Shown: positions 8,116 through 16,770 of the stretch, piece after piece
Numbering within the stretch: the stretch's first letter is position 1
Layout: each line of letters opens with the position of its first letter
NCBI GenBank assembly: GCA_015486135.1
Contig: WFSE01000008.1
Location: 1 to 36,141, forward strand
Source of the DNA: Lentisphaeria bacterium
Lineage (GTDB): Bacteria; Verrucomicrobiota; Lentisphaeria; Victivallales; JAADHT01
Direction of reading: 5' to 3'
Length of the DNA stretch: 36,141 bases
Program-made: the position numbers and the translations under genes
Notes under the pieces: model-generated
Told to the model about the DNA's origin: nothing
Seen by the model: only the letters and a program-made list of their open reading frames with translations
The model's database searches: none

Positions 8116-9206
8116 CGATTGCGCATCGGCATAATAACGTATAAAAATCCGTCGCCACACGATAAGGCCACTGGATTGTAACCGTCGTTTAATTGCATCG
8201 TCACCTTGTCCGCGTCAATATATTTGAACGGCGCACTCAAGAACACTGGATTGAACGAAGCGGTAATCTCCGAACCGTCATAGTCGATTGGAACCATCTC
8301 AGTTCCCTGGCTAGACGATCCGACAGTCATAATCTCAATGCTACCTTTGTTAAATTTAAGCTGGACGTGCGCCCCGCTCTCGCCCACGATGATAGATATT
8401 CGCTGCATAGCGGAGCTGAACGTATCGGATGGCACCTCGATTTTCTTTGAAAAGGACACCGGTATGACTTGACGGTAATTGGGATAAGCTCCCTCTACAA
8501 GCTTGGTGGACACCGACACATCCTTTGATTTGAACGACGCCTGAGCATCTCCGAACTCCACAGATACATCGTCTCCAACACTGGCAAACACCTGCTGGAG
8601 GTGATGAACAGTTTTATGAGGTATAATGGCCTGACCATCGTCTCCGTAAAAATTCTCGGCGACCTTTTCGACCAACGCCAAGCGTTTTCCATCCGTAGCT
8701 GCGGTTGTAAACGCCTTGTCTTTTATAGCGAACAAAACACCATTGAGAGTTTTCCTTGAATCGTCAGTGCTCGCAGCGTACGACACTTTCCCCAGCATAG
8801 ACGCTAGTTCGCTTCCTTTTACGGTAAGTCGCCTTACCACGTTGAAATCCACGGGCAGGGGGAAGTCGTCTGGAGCCAGACCCAACGCCGTGTACGACGA
8901 TGTTCCGGCCTTTATAGCCATGTGATGTCCATCGTCCCGATCAAAATCAATAGTGCTGGAATCGATCTTCTGAATCCAGAGGAGCAGGGGTTTGGAGGGA
9001 AGAGTTGTCGATCCTGGCGAAATCACTTCCGCCTTAACCGTTGTGGTCACCCTTAGTTCCAAATCCGTACTTGTCAAAACAATGGAGTTGTCTTTAGCCT
9101 CCACCAGCACATTGGAGAGGATTGGCAACGTGGAACGCGATCCAATCACGCTATTTACTTTCCGCAATCCTTCAATTAAAACGCTCTTCTCAACCTTGAA
9201 TTGCAT
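8112..9206 (-). CDS. dnaN: DNA polymerase III beta subunit (sliding clamp)
   Basis: The 364-residue product has the usual clamp length and three repeated clamp folds. It starts MQFKVEKSVLIEGLRKVNSVIGSRSTLPIL, has 'TDLELRVTTTV', 'ATDGKRLAL' in the middle domain and the C-terminal 'YVIMPMRNR', close to the canonical MPMRL end. It encircles DNA and tethers polymerase III. GAGG lies 7 bases before the ATG, and a strong promoter is seen at 9258-9286. No dnaA or recF is adjacent; the neighbours are yraN (divergent) and the EEP gene, which it overlaps by 4 bases. Confidence 0.97.
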   Translation of the reverse strand: MQFKVEKSVLIEGLRKVNSVIGSRSTLPILSNVLVEAKDNSIVLTSTDLELRVTTTVKAEVISPGSTTLPSKPLLLWIQKIDSSTIDFDRDDGHHMAIKAGTSSYTALGLAPDDFPLPVDFNVVRRLTVKGSELASMLGKVSYAASTDDSRKTLNGVLFAIKDKAFTTAATDGKRLALVEKVAENFYGDDGQAIIPHKTVHHLQQVFASVGDDVSVEFGDAQASFKSKDVSVSTKLVEGAYPNYRQVIPVSFSKKIEVPSDTFSSAMQRISIIVGESGAHVQLKFNKGSIEIMTVGSSSQGTEMVPIDYDGSEITASFNPVFLSAPFKYIDADKVTMQLNDGYNPVALSCGDGFLYVIMPMRNR

Positions 9207-9257
9207 ACGCTACCTCACTTTTTCAACAACTCTGATATATATCTTGTATAGACAAAG

Positions 9258-9286
9258 ATTTTAACATCAGTATTATACCCTGTCAA
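9258..9286 (-). promoter_or_regulatory. Predicted strong promoter of dnaN
   Basis: On the minus strand, TTGACA (9286-9281), exactly 17 bases and TAAAAT (9263-9258) match 6/6 and 5/6 of the sigma-70 consensus. The predicted transcript would start about 45 bases upstream of the dnaN ATG. Confidence 0.7.
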
Positions 9287-9358
9287 TACTGTTAATAAAG
9301 CATGGTCGAAGCTCAAAACAACCACGAGCTCCTGTTAATTCTTTGTCAGTCTCCATAT

Positions 9359-9411
9359 AGGTTATCAAGGCACTGGAAAAGAGCTCACGACCTATTTCCA
9401 GGTTATCAACA
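9359..9411. promoter_or_regulatory. Direct repeat AGGTTATCAA, DnaA-box-like
   Basis: AGGTTATCAAGG (9359-9370) and AGGTTATCAACA (9400-9411) are 41 bases apart, about four helical turns. TTATCAACA differs from the DnaA box TTATCCACA at one position. They lie in the AT-rich spacer between divergent dnaN and yraN and could be DnaA-type control sites. Two sites are too few to call an origin. Confidence 0.3.
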
Positions 9412-9479
9412 CATTGTCACATTGGTGTTATTGTCACCACCGCCTTGACACGATTGTGTTCGGGAACATATTTCCAATC

Positions 9480-9872
9480 ATGATCATGAAAAAAATTTTG
9501 TTCCGCCATCCCTCAGCTCGACATTTAAGCCTTGGCAACCGTGGAGAGAAAATAGCCTTGGAGACTCTTTTGTCAAAGAGGTTCGAGGTTGTTTTAACCA
9601 ATTATCTAAACCGTGCTGGGGAGATAGACATTATAGCCTTGGATGGGGCCCAGATTTGCTTTGTGGAGGTAAAGACCCGGAGCCAAGCCACCGGGGCGAA
9701 ACCAGCGGAGGGACTGCGTTCCGCCCAAAGGTCGCGGATAGTGCGCGCATCGGAGGCTTATCTGAATGAGATAGGTTCTCCGCAGCTACCGCACAGGTTC
9801 GACCTCGTCGAGGTGGTGTTGCATCGCTTCGACGTTGTATCCGTCCATCATTGGCCGGGTCATTTCAAATAA
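9480..9872 (+). CDS. yraN: YraN family (UPF0102) endonuclease-like protein
   Basis: From the ATG at 9480 the product has 130 residues, the normal size for this family; an earlier in-frame ATG at 9414 would add an unlikely Cys/His-rich start. Motifs seen are LGNRGEKIALETLL, 'LNRAGEIDIIALD' and 'ICFVEVKTRS', the restriction-endonuclease-like core with E, D and ExK residues. The role of the family is poorly known; a link to DNA repair or uptake is often proposed. There is no ribosome binding site. TTGACA at 9445-9450 followed by CATATT would put the transcript start close to the ATG, so the message may be leaderless (inference). The end overlaps the convergent methyltransferase gene by 8 bases. 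Confidence 0.85.
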   Translation: MIMKKILFRHPSARHLSLGNRGEKIALETLLSKRFEVVLTNYLNRAGEIDIIALDGAQICFVEVKTRSQATGAKPAEGLRSAQRSRIVRASEAYLNEIGSPQLPHRFDLVEVVLHRFDVVSVHHWPGHFK

Positions 9873-10443
9873 AGCATTTGTATATAAAAGCGGGGGGTAT
9901 GTTCCTCCATACCACTGGCGATTTTTCAACCTTTGAGAAACGTTTTCTCAATACCTTTTTGAATCTTTGACCGGCTGGTAGCCAGGTCCCCTGTATGTAT
10001 GCGAACGTGGCGAACAGGCCATTGGGTGGTAGAACGTCACATATAGCGTCCAAGAGCTTTGTTTGGAGTTCTTCCGGGAACGACGCCCAAGGCAATCCTG
10101 AGAAGACGGCATCCAGTTCTGAGATGTTTTCTTTCCGCATAATGTCGCTGATTGTTGAGGCGCAAGCGTTATATGACTTCACATCTGGGAAGCGTTGTTG
10201 GAATATGGTATAAAGATCCGGATCTATCTCCACGGCCACAAATTCCGCCGAGTCAGGAATCGAGCTTAGAATAGTCGGGGTTATGGCCCCTGTTCCAGGC
10301 CCTATCTCCACAACGGCCTTCATTTTTTCTATACCTACATCCTTGACCATCATCTTTGCCAAAAGCACAGAACTTGGTAACACGGCACCAGTCTGGAAAG
10401 GTTTCTGGACGAATTTTTTAACAAATGTCAAATGGTGCGCCAT
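9865..10443 (-). CDS. Class I SAM-dependent methyltransferase, PmtA-like phospholipid N-methyltransferase
   Basis: The ATG at 10443 is chosen because GGAGG lies 6 bases before it; the longer frame to 10488 has no such site. The 192-residue product has the order of PmtA-type enzymes: 'FQTGAVLPSS' near 16-25, SAM loop EIGPGTGA (46-53), acidic 'VEIDPDL' at the end of strand 2, and 'SGLPW' (115-119) where catalytic NPPY-type motifs sit. PmtA methylates phosphatidylethanolamine towards phosphatidylcholine. The fold is shared with KsgA-type rRNA dimethylases, so substrate is not certain. It follows lepA after a 163-base gap and ends inside yraN. Confidence 0.75.
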   Translation of the reverse strand: MAHHLTFVKKFVQKPFQTGAVLPSSVLLAKMMVKDVGIEKMKAVVEIGPGTGAITPTILSSIPDSAEFVAVEIDPDLYTIFQQRFPDVKSYNACASTISDIMRKENISELDAVFSGLPWASFPEELQTKLLDAICDVLPPNGLFATFAYIQGTWLPAGQRFKKVLRKRFSKVEKSPVVWRNIPPAFIYKCFI

Positions 10444-10449
10444 AAGGGT

Positions 10450-10454
10450 CCTCC
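10450..10454 (-). promoter_or_regulatory. Ribosome binding site that fixes the methyltransferase start
   Basis: GGAGG on the minus strand, 6 bases before the ATG at 10443. Confidence 0.8.
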
Positions 10455-10606
10455 AAATCTTGTTAGTGGCTCTCGGAATAATCGCCAAGTGTTTTATCGC
10501 TTTCAGGTTAAGCCTGTTTTTATTTGTGTCAAGTCCAATACCCGAAATGTTGAATATCCGCTTTTCCAGTCATATCGGCGTCGAAAACACTTCCATGGGG
10601 TTGTAT

Positions 10607-12406
10607 TCATGTTTTCAGAACCGAGACGAACGCCTCTTGAGGTATATGGACGCTTCCTACCTGTTTCATCCTTTTTTTCCCCGCTTTTTGTTTTTCGAGA
10701 AGTTTGCGTTTTCGGGTCACGTCGCCACCATAGCATTTCGCCAACACGTTTTTACGCAGTTGCCGTATGGTTTCTCTTGCTACGATTTTCCCGCCCACGG
10801 CGGCTTGTATAGCGATTTGGAACATTTGCCTTGGAATTACCTCTTTAAGTTTTTCAGCGATCAGTCTTCCCCTGGCGGCGGCATGGTCGATATGAACGAT
10901 TGACGCGAAAGCGTCCACTGGCTCGCCATTGACCAGTATATCCAACTTGACCAGTTTGTCCGTTCGGTAGCCATGGAATTCGTAGTCCATGCTTCCGTAG
11001 CCTTTCGTGAGTGATTTCAGTTTGTCATGGAAATCGATTAATATTTCGTGCATGGGCATTTCCGCGGTTATAATAACGTGTTTGGTGTCCACTGAATCCG
11101 TTTGAGTGCAGACCCCCCTTTTTGACATGACCAGACTCATAATATCGCCAATATGCTCGTTTGGAATCATAATGTTTGCCCGGATGATGGGTTCTTCGAT
11201 ATGATCCACTGTGGCGGGGTCCGGCATGTGCACTGGGTTGTCCAGCTTTATCATATCGCCATTTTTCAGGTACACGTGGTATATCACGCTGGGATACGTG
11301 GCAATTATGTCCATATCGTATTCCCGCCTCAATCGTTCTTGTACAATCTCCATGTGAAGGAGGCCTAGGAAGCCACATCGGAACCCGAATCCAAGGGCGG
11401 CCGAGGTTTCCGCCTGATATGCGAAAGCGGCGTCATTCAGCCTAAGCTTCGCCATACTGGCTTTAAGTTGATCGTAATCCACGGTGTCTATGGGGTATAT
11501 TCCACTGAATACCATGGGGCGGACTTCCTGAAATCCAGGCAGTGGGGTGTCAACAGGCGCCTTGGAGTCGGTCATCGTATCGCCTATCTTAGCGTCCGAG
11601 GGAGATTTTATATTAGGTATGACATATCCTACCGAACCGGTTTCAAGCACCGTGTCGGGCGTCATATCGGGATTGAAATGTCCTACTTCCTTGACATCGT
11701 TCACCGCTCCCGTGCTCATCATTCGCACCGACATACCGCGTTTCAACGTCCCGGAGAAGATTCGAACGTAGCTCACGACTCCCCGGAACGGATTATATAT
11801 GGAATCAAATACGAGAGCGGCGGCGCTGGAGGTGTTTTCCAGAGATTTGGGTGGTGGTATGCGCTCTACCACGGCATCCAGGACTTCGCCGACACCTTCG
11901 CCGCTTTTGGCGCTGATTAGCAATGCTTCTTCGCACGGTATCGCTAACACCTCTTCCAATTGCTCCAAGCACATATCGACATCGGCGGCGGGCAAATCTA
12001 TTTTATTTATCAATGGAATGATTGCCAGATTTTGTCTTGTAGCCAAGTGGGCGTTGGCAACGGTCTGGGCTTGTACCCCTTGCGTGGCATCTATCAGTAG
12101 CAACGCTCCTTCGCAGGCCGCCAGAGAACGACTGACTTCGTATGAGAAATCGACGTGGCCTGGAGTGTCTATTAGATTTAATTCGTATTCGCGGCTATCG
12201 CTGGCCTGGTAGAACATTCTCACAGGATGGGATTTGATTGTGATGCCGCGTTCCCGTTCCAGATCCATATCGTCAAGCAATTGGTCCTGGGAGGAGCGAC
12301 CGTCCACGGTGCGGGTAAGCTCCATCAACCTGTCGGCCAATGTTGATTTCCCATGGTCGATATGCGCGATGATCGAGAAATTGCGAATTTTATCTATTTT
12401 GTCCAT
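10607..12406 (-). CDS. lepA: Elongation factor 4 (ribosomal back-translocase LepA)
   Basis: This 599-residue translational GTPase has the usual LepA length and start (MDKIDKIRNFSIIAHIDHGKSTLADRL). G-motifs are AHIDHGKST, DTPGH and NKID. After the G domain come 'SVRMMSTG', 'GYVIPNIKS', 'GFRCGFLGLLHMEI' and the LepA-specific C-terminal domain with 'YGGDVTRKRKLLEKQKAGKKRMKQVG'. LepA acts on ribosomes stalled or misassembled under stress. No clear Shine-Dalgarno precedes the ATG (ACTTACTTAAT). It is separated from speD by 103 bases. Confidence 0.98.
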   Translation of the reverse strand: MDKIDKIRNFSIIAHIDHGKSTLADRLMELTRTVDGRSSQDQLLDDMDLERERGITIKSHPVRMFYQASDSREYELNLIDTPGHVDFSYEVSRSLAACEGALLLIDATQGVQAQTVANAHLATRQNLAIIPLINKIDLPAADVDMCLEQLEEVLAIPCEEALLISAKSGEGVGEVLDAVVERIPPPKSLENTSSAAALVFDSIYNPFRGVVSYVRIFSGTLKRGMSVRMMSTGAVNDVKEVGHFNPDMTPDTVLETGSVGYVIPNIKSPSDAKIGDTMTDSKAPVDTPLPGFQEVRPMVFSGIYPIDTVDYDQLKASMAKLRLNDAAFAYQAETSAALGFGFRCGFLGLLHMEIVQERLRREYDMDIIATYPSVIYHVYLKNGDMIKLDNPVHMPDPATVDHIEEPIIRANIMIPNEHIGDIMSLVMSKRGVCTQTDSVDTKHVIITAEMPMHEILIDFHDKLKSLTKGYGSMDYEFHGYRTDKLVKLDILVNGEPVDAFASIVHIDHAAARGRLIAEKLKEVIPRQMFQIAIQAAVGGKIVARETIRQLRKNVLAKCYGGDVTRKRKLLEKQKAGKKRMKQVGSVHIPQEAFVSVLKT

Positions 12407-12509
12407 ATTAAGTAAGTTGAAAACGGTCTGATGAAACGGTTTGGTTGGTTGGATTGCCCAGGTGTCTGGAACCGTTTACTCCAATCCGGGACGACCTGGA
12501 ATATGGTTG

Positions 12510-13316
12510 TCAACGTCGCAACGCTACCTGCATCTTGTAATTTGATCCTTTGAAGAAAGAGACCGCGAATTCCGCGACGGTTCGAGGGTCGTAAAACTTA
12601 CAACTGAAAATATCCAAATAAGCGGCGTTCGAAGCATTGGCGAAATGCCCGGATACCAAGGAGGTTTCTATGAATTGCGTCATGCTGAATCCCGACACGC
12701 GTTCGTCCTCGCCGAAGTCCACAACGACGCAATCCCCGAACCGCCTCATATCGATTTTATCGCACAACTCCAGAACAAACCTTTTAACCGCCGCCTCGTC
12801 GCGTATGATATCGGAATCACAGTGATAGACATCCACGGAGGCGGATAATCCCCACGCTTGACTGTTCTTGAACTTTTTCTCCCACGATAGCGTGGATATG
12901 TGGGTTTTGTCCTCGTAAACGGGTACCATGCGTTCGATTCCGTTGTTGGAGACGATGCCGCGTGTCATGTCGCCCGATACTACCGCTTCTTCGGCTCCTA
13001 GGGAAGATTTTAACGACTGTATCGCCGTTTTGAGGTTGATCGCTTCGGAACATGTGAAAAAATCGACCGCGGCGTAATCGTGTTCTGGCCATGCGTGAAC
13101 CGAAAAGTGTGATTCCGCAATGATAACTACACCGCTAACGCCTTGCGGCTCGAAGATGTGGAAGGAATGGTCGAGCACGGTGGCACCACTATCGCGTGCC
13201 GCCTCGAGAAAAGCTTTTTTTACATGTTCGGGATCAGCAATGACATTGGGATCGCAGTCGTAGAACTCCACCGTCATATGCCTTCCCAAAGCGAAATTGG
13301 CACTGGTGTCGTCCAT
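12510..13316 (-). CDS. speD: Double-domain S-adenosylmethionine decarboxylase (SpeD-SpeD-like fusion)
   Basis: SpeD makes decarboxylated SAM for spermidine synthesis, using a pyruvoyl group formed by self-cleavage before a serine. Residues 1-120 are a class 1b enzyme: 'AESHFSVHAWPEHDYAAVDFFTC' places Ser69, His74 and Cys89 at the family spacing (+5, +15). Residues 150-268 are a second SpeD-like domain: 'WGLSASVDVYHCD', 'FIETSLVSGH' and 'AAYLDIFSC' give Ser219, His224 and Cys239 with exactly the same spacing. Most bacterial class 1b proteins have one domain of ~120-140 residues. The second domain resembles stand-alone SpeD homologues, some of which have been reported to decarboxylate ornithine or arginine instead of SAM; whether that applies here is open. 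The ATG follows the stop of the PpiD-like gene by one base. It ends a tight five-gene run. Confidence 0.9.
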   Translation of the reverse strand: MDDTSANFALGRHMTVEFYDCDPNVIADPEHVKKAFLEAARDSGATVLDHSFHIFEPQGVSGVVIIAESHFSVHAWPEHDYAAVDFFTCSEAINLKTAIQSLKSSLGAEEAVVSGDMTRGIVSNNGIERMVPVYEDKTHISTLSWEKKFKNSQAWGLSASVDVYHCDSDIIRDEAAVKRFVLELCDKIDMRRFGDCVVVDFGEDERVSGFSMTQFIETSLVSGHFANASNAAYLDIFSCKFYDPRTVAEFAVSFFKGSNYKMQVALRR

Positions 13317-13317
13317 C

Positions 13318-14982
13318 TTACTCTTTCTTCGCTGGCGCTGACGCAGCCATCAAGGTCTGCAGAAACGCATTGTAGACGCGTTGCTGCTTGCTCATTTTAT
13401 ATATCATCGCGAACATGCGGCTCTCTTTTTTGAAATCCTTGTCCGAGGGGAGCGTTTTGGATTCGACATAGACGATAAATGCTCCATCGCTGGTGCCGTG
13501 TGCCTGGGAGACGGCTTTTTCGTGTGTGTCGAAGATGGTTTGCGATACCAAGGCTCCATGAGGACTCTTGAGTGGTACGGAGACACCAATTTCCGGCAGA
13601 GACTCGGCCTTGAGGCCCAACTTATCGACGGCTTTTTTAAAATCGGTTCCCGCCGCTAGCGCTTTAGCCAATTGCGCCGCCGCTTTACGGGCGGCTTCTT
13701 GAGCTAGAACAACGGAACGTGTTTTTACGAAGTCCGCTCTCGCTTGTTTTTCCGCCTCTGCGAACGTTTTGGGTTTCACGGGCTGCTTGTCCACGAGGAA
13801 CGCCACGGTTACGGCGTCCAAACTCCGAATCGGCTCCGATACTGGATTGTCTTTGCTCAATTCCGCCAACGCCTTTGCCAGAGGCCGTTCCGCATTGAGA
13901 GCGATCCATTTGGATTCCGTTGCTTTCAAATTCATCTTTGCCAATCGCTTATTGAAAATCGCCGCGCACTTGGCGCAGGCGTCTTCCAGCGTCTTAACGT
14001 TGTAAAACACGTCCTCCATGGAGTCGTACAAGGTATCGGCGAAACGAACGGCTTGTTTGAACGCTAGCGCTTGCGCTTCCCTGGCGACAAGCAATTTGCG
14101 AATTTCGTCCGACACTTTCACCAAGGGTTTGTAAACAGGGGCTCCGTTTTTGGCGGTTTTATCCTCTTGTACATACATGAAGCGATTTTTTCGATAGTAA
14201 GCCTCGATATTTTTCGTGGTTACATGTTTTGTGGCTTCGGTGCGATATTGAGCGTAGGGGAATACCACCAATTTAGCTTTGGCTTTGGCGGGATGGGCAT
14301 ATTGTTTTCGGTGGGAGGAGAAGTAGTTTTTCACGTCCTCGGACTTTGGAGTTATCCTGTTGGCGAACGTCGCGCCCGAAAACCATATTATATCCGCCTT
14401 GGCTTTTTGCCGGGCGCTATCGAACGCCGCCCGCAACTCGTTGTTGGTAGTCAGTATGTTGAAACACACGGTGTCTTGCAACCGTTCTATGGTGAGCTTA
14501 CGGCGTACCGCCTCGTCGAGATCGGCTTTGGAAAAATGTGCTGGTCGCAGGCGTGTTTTGACAAAATTGTTGTACTTTGCGATATCGAATTGCCCCTTTG
14601 TCTGTAGGGATGGTGCGGATCGGATGAATTTCGCGACACTTTTATCTCCCACGCGGATGCCCAAGTCCAGTGCGGCGTAAAATTTAAGAATGTTTATGGT
14701 GACGAAATCCGAATTTGGATCGATGGGAATCCGTTGAAGATTGACCGACGGATTCCTCAAAGCCTCGAACAACGCGATATTCCGAGCCGCTTCGATTCTC
14801 TGTTTGCCCGAAACCTCCCGCCCTAGCAGCACCATCTTCTTGGGCCCCGTACGGCGGAAAAGATCAAATACGCTGACTCTGGATAGGTAGAGCACGAACG
14901 ATACGCTTATGACGATTGCGATAAGCCCGAATGTTACTTTGCCGTGTTTGGCGAAATAACGGTTCATTCCTGATATGAGCAT
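13318..14982 (-). CDS. PpiD/SurA_N-like membrane-anchored folding protein
   Basis: The start is the ATG at 14982, with AAGGA 8 bases upstream and 2 bases after the upstream stop; the open frame back to 15069 lacks a site. The 554-residue product has one N-terminal membrane anchor (about 16-34) then a long, charged, helical periplasmic part. 'GREVSGKQRIEAARNIALFEALRNPSVNL' and the following ~120 residues fit the SurA_N/PpiD chaperone region. The later 'DNPVSEPIRSLDAVTVAFLVDKQP' looks like the remnant of a parvulin-type segment, and a tail of helices follows. I cannot find the conserved parvulin active-site pattern, so it is more likely a chaperone than an active prolyl isomerase. No cysteine-based activity is suggested. 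Confidence 0.6.
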   Translation of the reverse strand: MLISGMNRYFAKHGKVTFGLIAIVISVSFVLYLSRVSVFDLFRRTGPKKMVLLGREVSGKQRIEAARNIALFEALRNPSVNLQRIPIDPNSDFVTINILKFYAALDLGIRVGDKSVAKFIRSAPSLQTKGQFDIAKYNNFVKTRLRPAHFSKADLDEAVRRKLTIERLQDTVCFNILTTNNELRAAFDSARQKAKADIIWFSGATFANRITPKSEDVKNYFSSHRKQYAHPAKAKAKLVVFPYAQYRTEATKHVTTKNIEAYYRKNRFMYVQEDKTAKNGAPVYKPLVKVSDEIRKLLVAREAQALAFKQAVRFADTLYDSMEDVFYNVKTLEDACAKCAAIFNKRLAKMNLKATESKWIALNAERPLAKALAELSKDNPVSEPIRSLDAVTVAFLVDKQPVKPKTFAEAEKQARADFVKTRSVVLAQEAARKAAAQLAKALAAGTDFKKAVDKLGLKAESLPEIGVSVPLKSPHGALVSQTIFDTHEKAVSQAHGTSDGAFIVYVESKTLPSDKDFKKESRMFAMIYKMSKQQRVYNAFLQTLMAASAPAKKE

Positions 14983-14984
14983 CG

Positions 14985-15905
14985 TTAATTTCCTTTTTTT
15001 GCGAAAGCGCGTAAGATAAGGCTGGGAGGCGATATACGCAAGCGCCGTTTCCGACAAGCCGCCACGCAAGCTTCACAGAGCAGGCAGTCGCGGTTGTTCA
15101 CCCGCTCTCCTTCTATAGTGGCTCCGAGGACATCGATCCCCATGGGGCACGCCGAGGAACACGCACCGCAACGGTCGCATTCGACTGTGTGGTCGGGGGC
15201 GATTTTGAATAAGGAGAATCTAGCTGCGAGCCCAGACAACGTTAGGAACGGGCATAAATGTCTGCAATACGACCGACCGCCAAATCTGGGCAACACCAGC
15301 AGGCCGAACAGAACGATAAAAGCGTTTTCCAATCCGAACCGCCATGTCGCGGAATGGGCAATGTGAGTCGTCGATATAGACGCTACCCAAGTGGCTGCGG
15401 CCAAGGAAAACGCCAGGTAAAGCCATGCCATGGGACTTCTGCGTCCCGGATGGGGGGGGCGGGCCAGAGAGCGTTCTTTCCCATGCCTAGAGGCCAAGGC
15501 TAGATCGAATATAGCGCCGTCCCAACATGCCCTCGAGCAAAAAATATTACCAAACAGCCAAGGTAACACTAGCCTGGCGGCGACAAACTGGATTGCCGCT
15601 CCCGTCACCACGCCGCGGGCCGAATCCAGGATAATCTGGTGAAACTGGAAATTGATGCCCAGCGTCAATGCTAGCACTACCAACCCACCAGCAAGTGCCG
15701 CATGGGTGATTCTGCGGATTAATAAAACCCTTTCGGGGAATACGCCTAAAAAGAATTCGGTCGCCCCCGCAATGCAGCCAATGCCCGCGAACAACGCGAT
15801 ATACCATGGGTTCGACATGAACAATGCGGTGCCCACAGCGGTGGCGAGGAAAAACAGCGTTATAATGGCGCAACGGCAAATAGCGGCGACGGTTCTCGCT
15901 TTCAT
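14985..15905 (-). CDS. Polyferredoxin-type integral membrane protein (NapH/MauN-like, Fer4_5)
   Basis: The 306-residue product has about six membrane segments and four cysteine clusters. Membrane-edge motifs FCSRACWDG (Cys123, Cys127) and YCRHLCPF (Cys214, Cys218) are the Fer4_5 signatures. Two classical 4Fe-4S sites close the chain: CDRCGACSSACPMGID (Cys243/246/249/253) and CLLCEACVAAC (Cys274/277/280/284). NapH-like proteins pass electrons from quinol to periplasmic enzymes. No obvious terminal reductase is nearby, so the partner is unknown. The ATG overlaps the PIG-L stop as ATGA, and the PpiD-like gene starts 2 bases after the stop. Expression should be coupled to both. Confidence 0.85.
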   Translation of the reverse strand: MKARTVAAICRCAIITLFFLATAVGTALFMSNPWYIALFAGIGCIAGATEFFLGVFPERVLLIRRITHAALAGGLVVLALTLGINFQFHQIILDSARGVVTGAAIQFVAARLVLPWLFGNIFCSRACWDGAIFDLALASRHGKERSLARPPHPGRRSPMAWLYLAFSLAAATWVASISTTHIAHSATWRFGLENAFIVLFGLLVLPRFGGRSYCRHLCPFLTLSGLAARFSLFKIAPDHTVECDRCGACSSACPMGIDVLGATIEGERVNNRDCLLCEACVAACRKRRLRISPPSLILRAFAKKGN

Positions 15906-16750
15906 GAAACAGCCGCGATCGCCGCGGCGACATCCTTCCTAAATGCGTCCACGGCATTGAGAACGAAATCGGAGACAGCCAGATTCGGATTTTCGATGAG
16001 TGGAGTTAAATCTATCGCGTATACGGCTTCTTCCATTTCATCGGTGTCGTGGGATGCGAAAAAGGTCGCGTTCGATACGCGCCTTCCCGCTGCGGCCAAG
16101 TCATATCGTTTCCCTCCGGCGATTTGGGAGTCGAACACTCCGAGCAAAGCGGCGGCAAGGCTGTTTCCGCCCGGCACTTGTAGCGGAACTTTTTCCGTGT
16201 CCTGGAGCCAGTCCAAGCCCCTCCAAACCTCGCATCCAAGCACCTTGGAGGGCTTGGCGTCACTTGGCAGTCGGCGCAACGCCTCTATCGACCGGATGGC
16301 GGTGGCAACGTGCGTGGCGTGTTTATCCGCGGGATTATGGATATACACCACGTCCGCGGAGGCCGCTTTCAAGATGGTGGCGAGGTCCTCGACCAAGTCT
16401 GAAAGGTCGGGGTCTTTGACCGCCGCGCTGGGGTAGCCTAGCTGTATGTGGAAAGAATATTCCCCTACAAGCGCGGCTTTGCGTTGTTCGAGGCGACGAA
16501 TCGCCATCATTTCCTTGTCGGAGATATTGGCGTAAATTCCAGTCCGAGGGCTGCCCGATCCGTTGGTGACGGTAACGCCTCCGAACCATTCGTCATTTTT
16601 ACCGAAACACTCCAAAATGCCATGCAAAGCGGCAATCTCCGTATCGTCTTGGTGGGCGGTTATCGCCAACCGCGTCGTTTTGCACATGGCATCGCGCAAC
16701 GTCGAACCGTCGGGCACGAAGAAATCGGTGTCTTTAGCAATGAGTTCCAT
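15902..16750 (-). CDS. PIG-L family N-acetylglucosaminyl deacetylase-like protein
   Basis: The 282-residue product has the zinc motif AITAHQDDTE (His33, Asp35, Asp36, Glu38) and the second ligand site NPADKHATH (His144, His147). These match the AHPDDE and HxxH motifs of PIG-L/LmbE/MshB enzymes, with the usual proline replaced by Gln34. The family removes acetyl groups from N-acetylglucosamine in lipids, thiols or other small molecules. No glycosyltransferase is beside it to suggest a substrate. AAAGGA lies 5 bases before the ATG. It starts 20 bases after the histidine kinase stop and overlaps the next gene by 4 bases. Confidence 0.85.
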   Translation of the reverse strand: MELIAKDTDFFVPDGSTLRDAMCKTTRLAITAHQDDTEIAALHGILECFGKNDEWFGGVTVTNGSGSPRTGIYANISDKEMMAIRRLEQRKAALVGEYSFHIQLGYPSAAVKDPDLSDLVEDLATILKAASADVVYIHNPADKHATHVATAIRSIEALRRLPSDAKPSKVLGCEVWRGLDWLQDTEKVPLQVPGGNSLAAALLGVFDSQIAGGKRYDLAAAGRRVSNATFFASHDTDEMEEAVYAIDLTPLIENPNLAVSDFVLNAVDAFRKDVAAAIAAVS

Positions 16751-16770
16751 AGCTTTCCTTTCTTAAACCA

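Noticed and set aside
9207-9479. Replication origin
   Set aside because: Only two imperfect DnaA-box-like sites, no dnaA gene and no visible AT-rich unwinding repeats. Kept only as a possible regulatory site.
10283-10903. 206-codon plus-strand frame over the methyltransferase/lepA junction
   Set aside because: It overlaps two clear genes on the other strand and has no motif or ribosome binding site.
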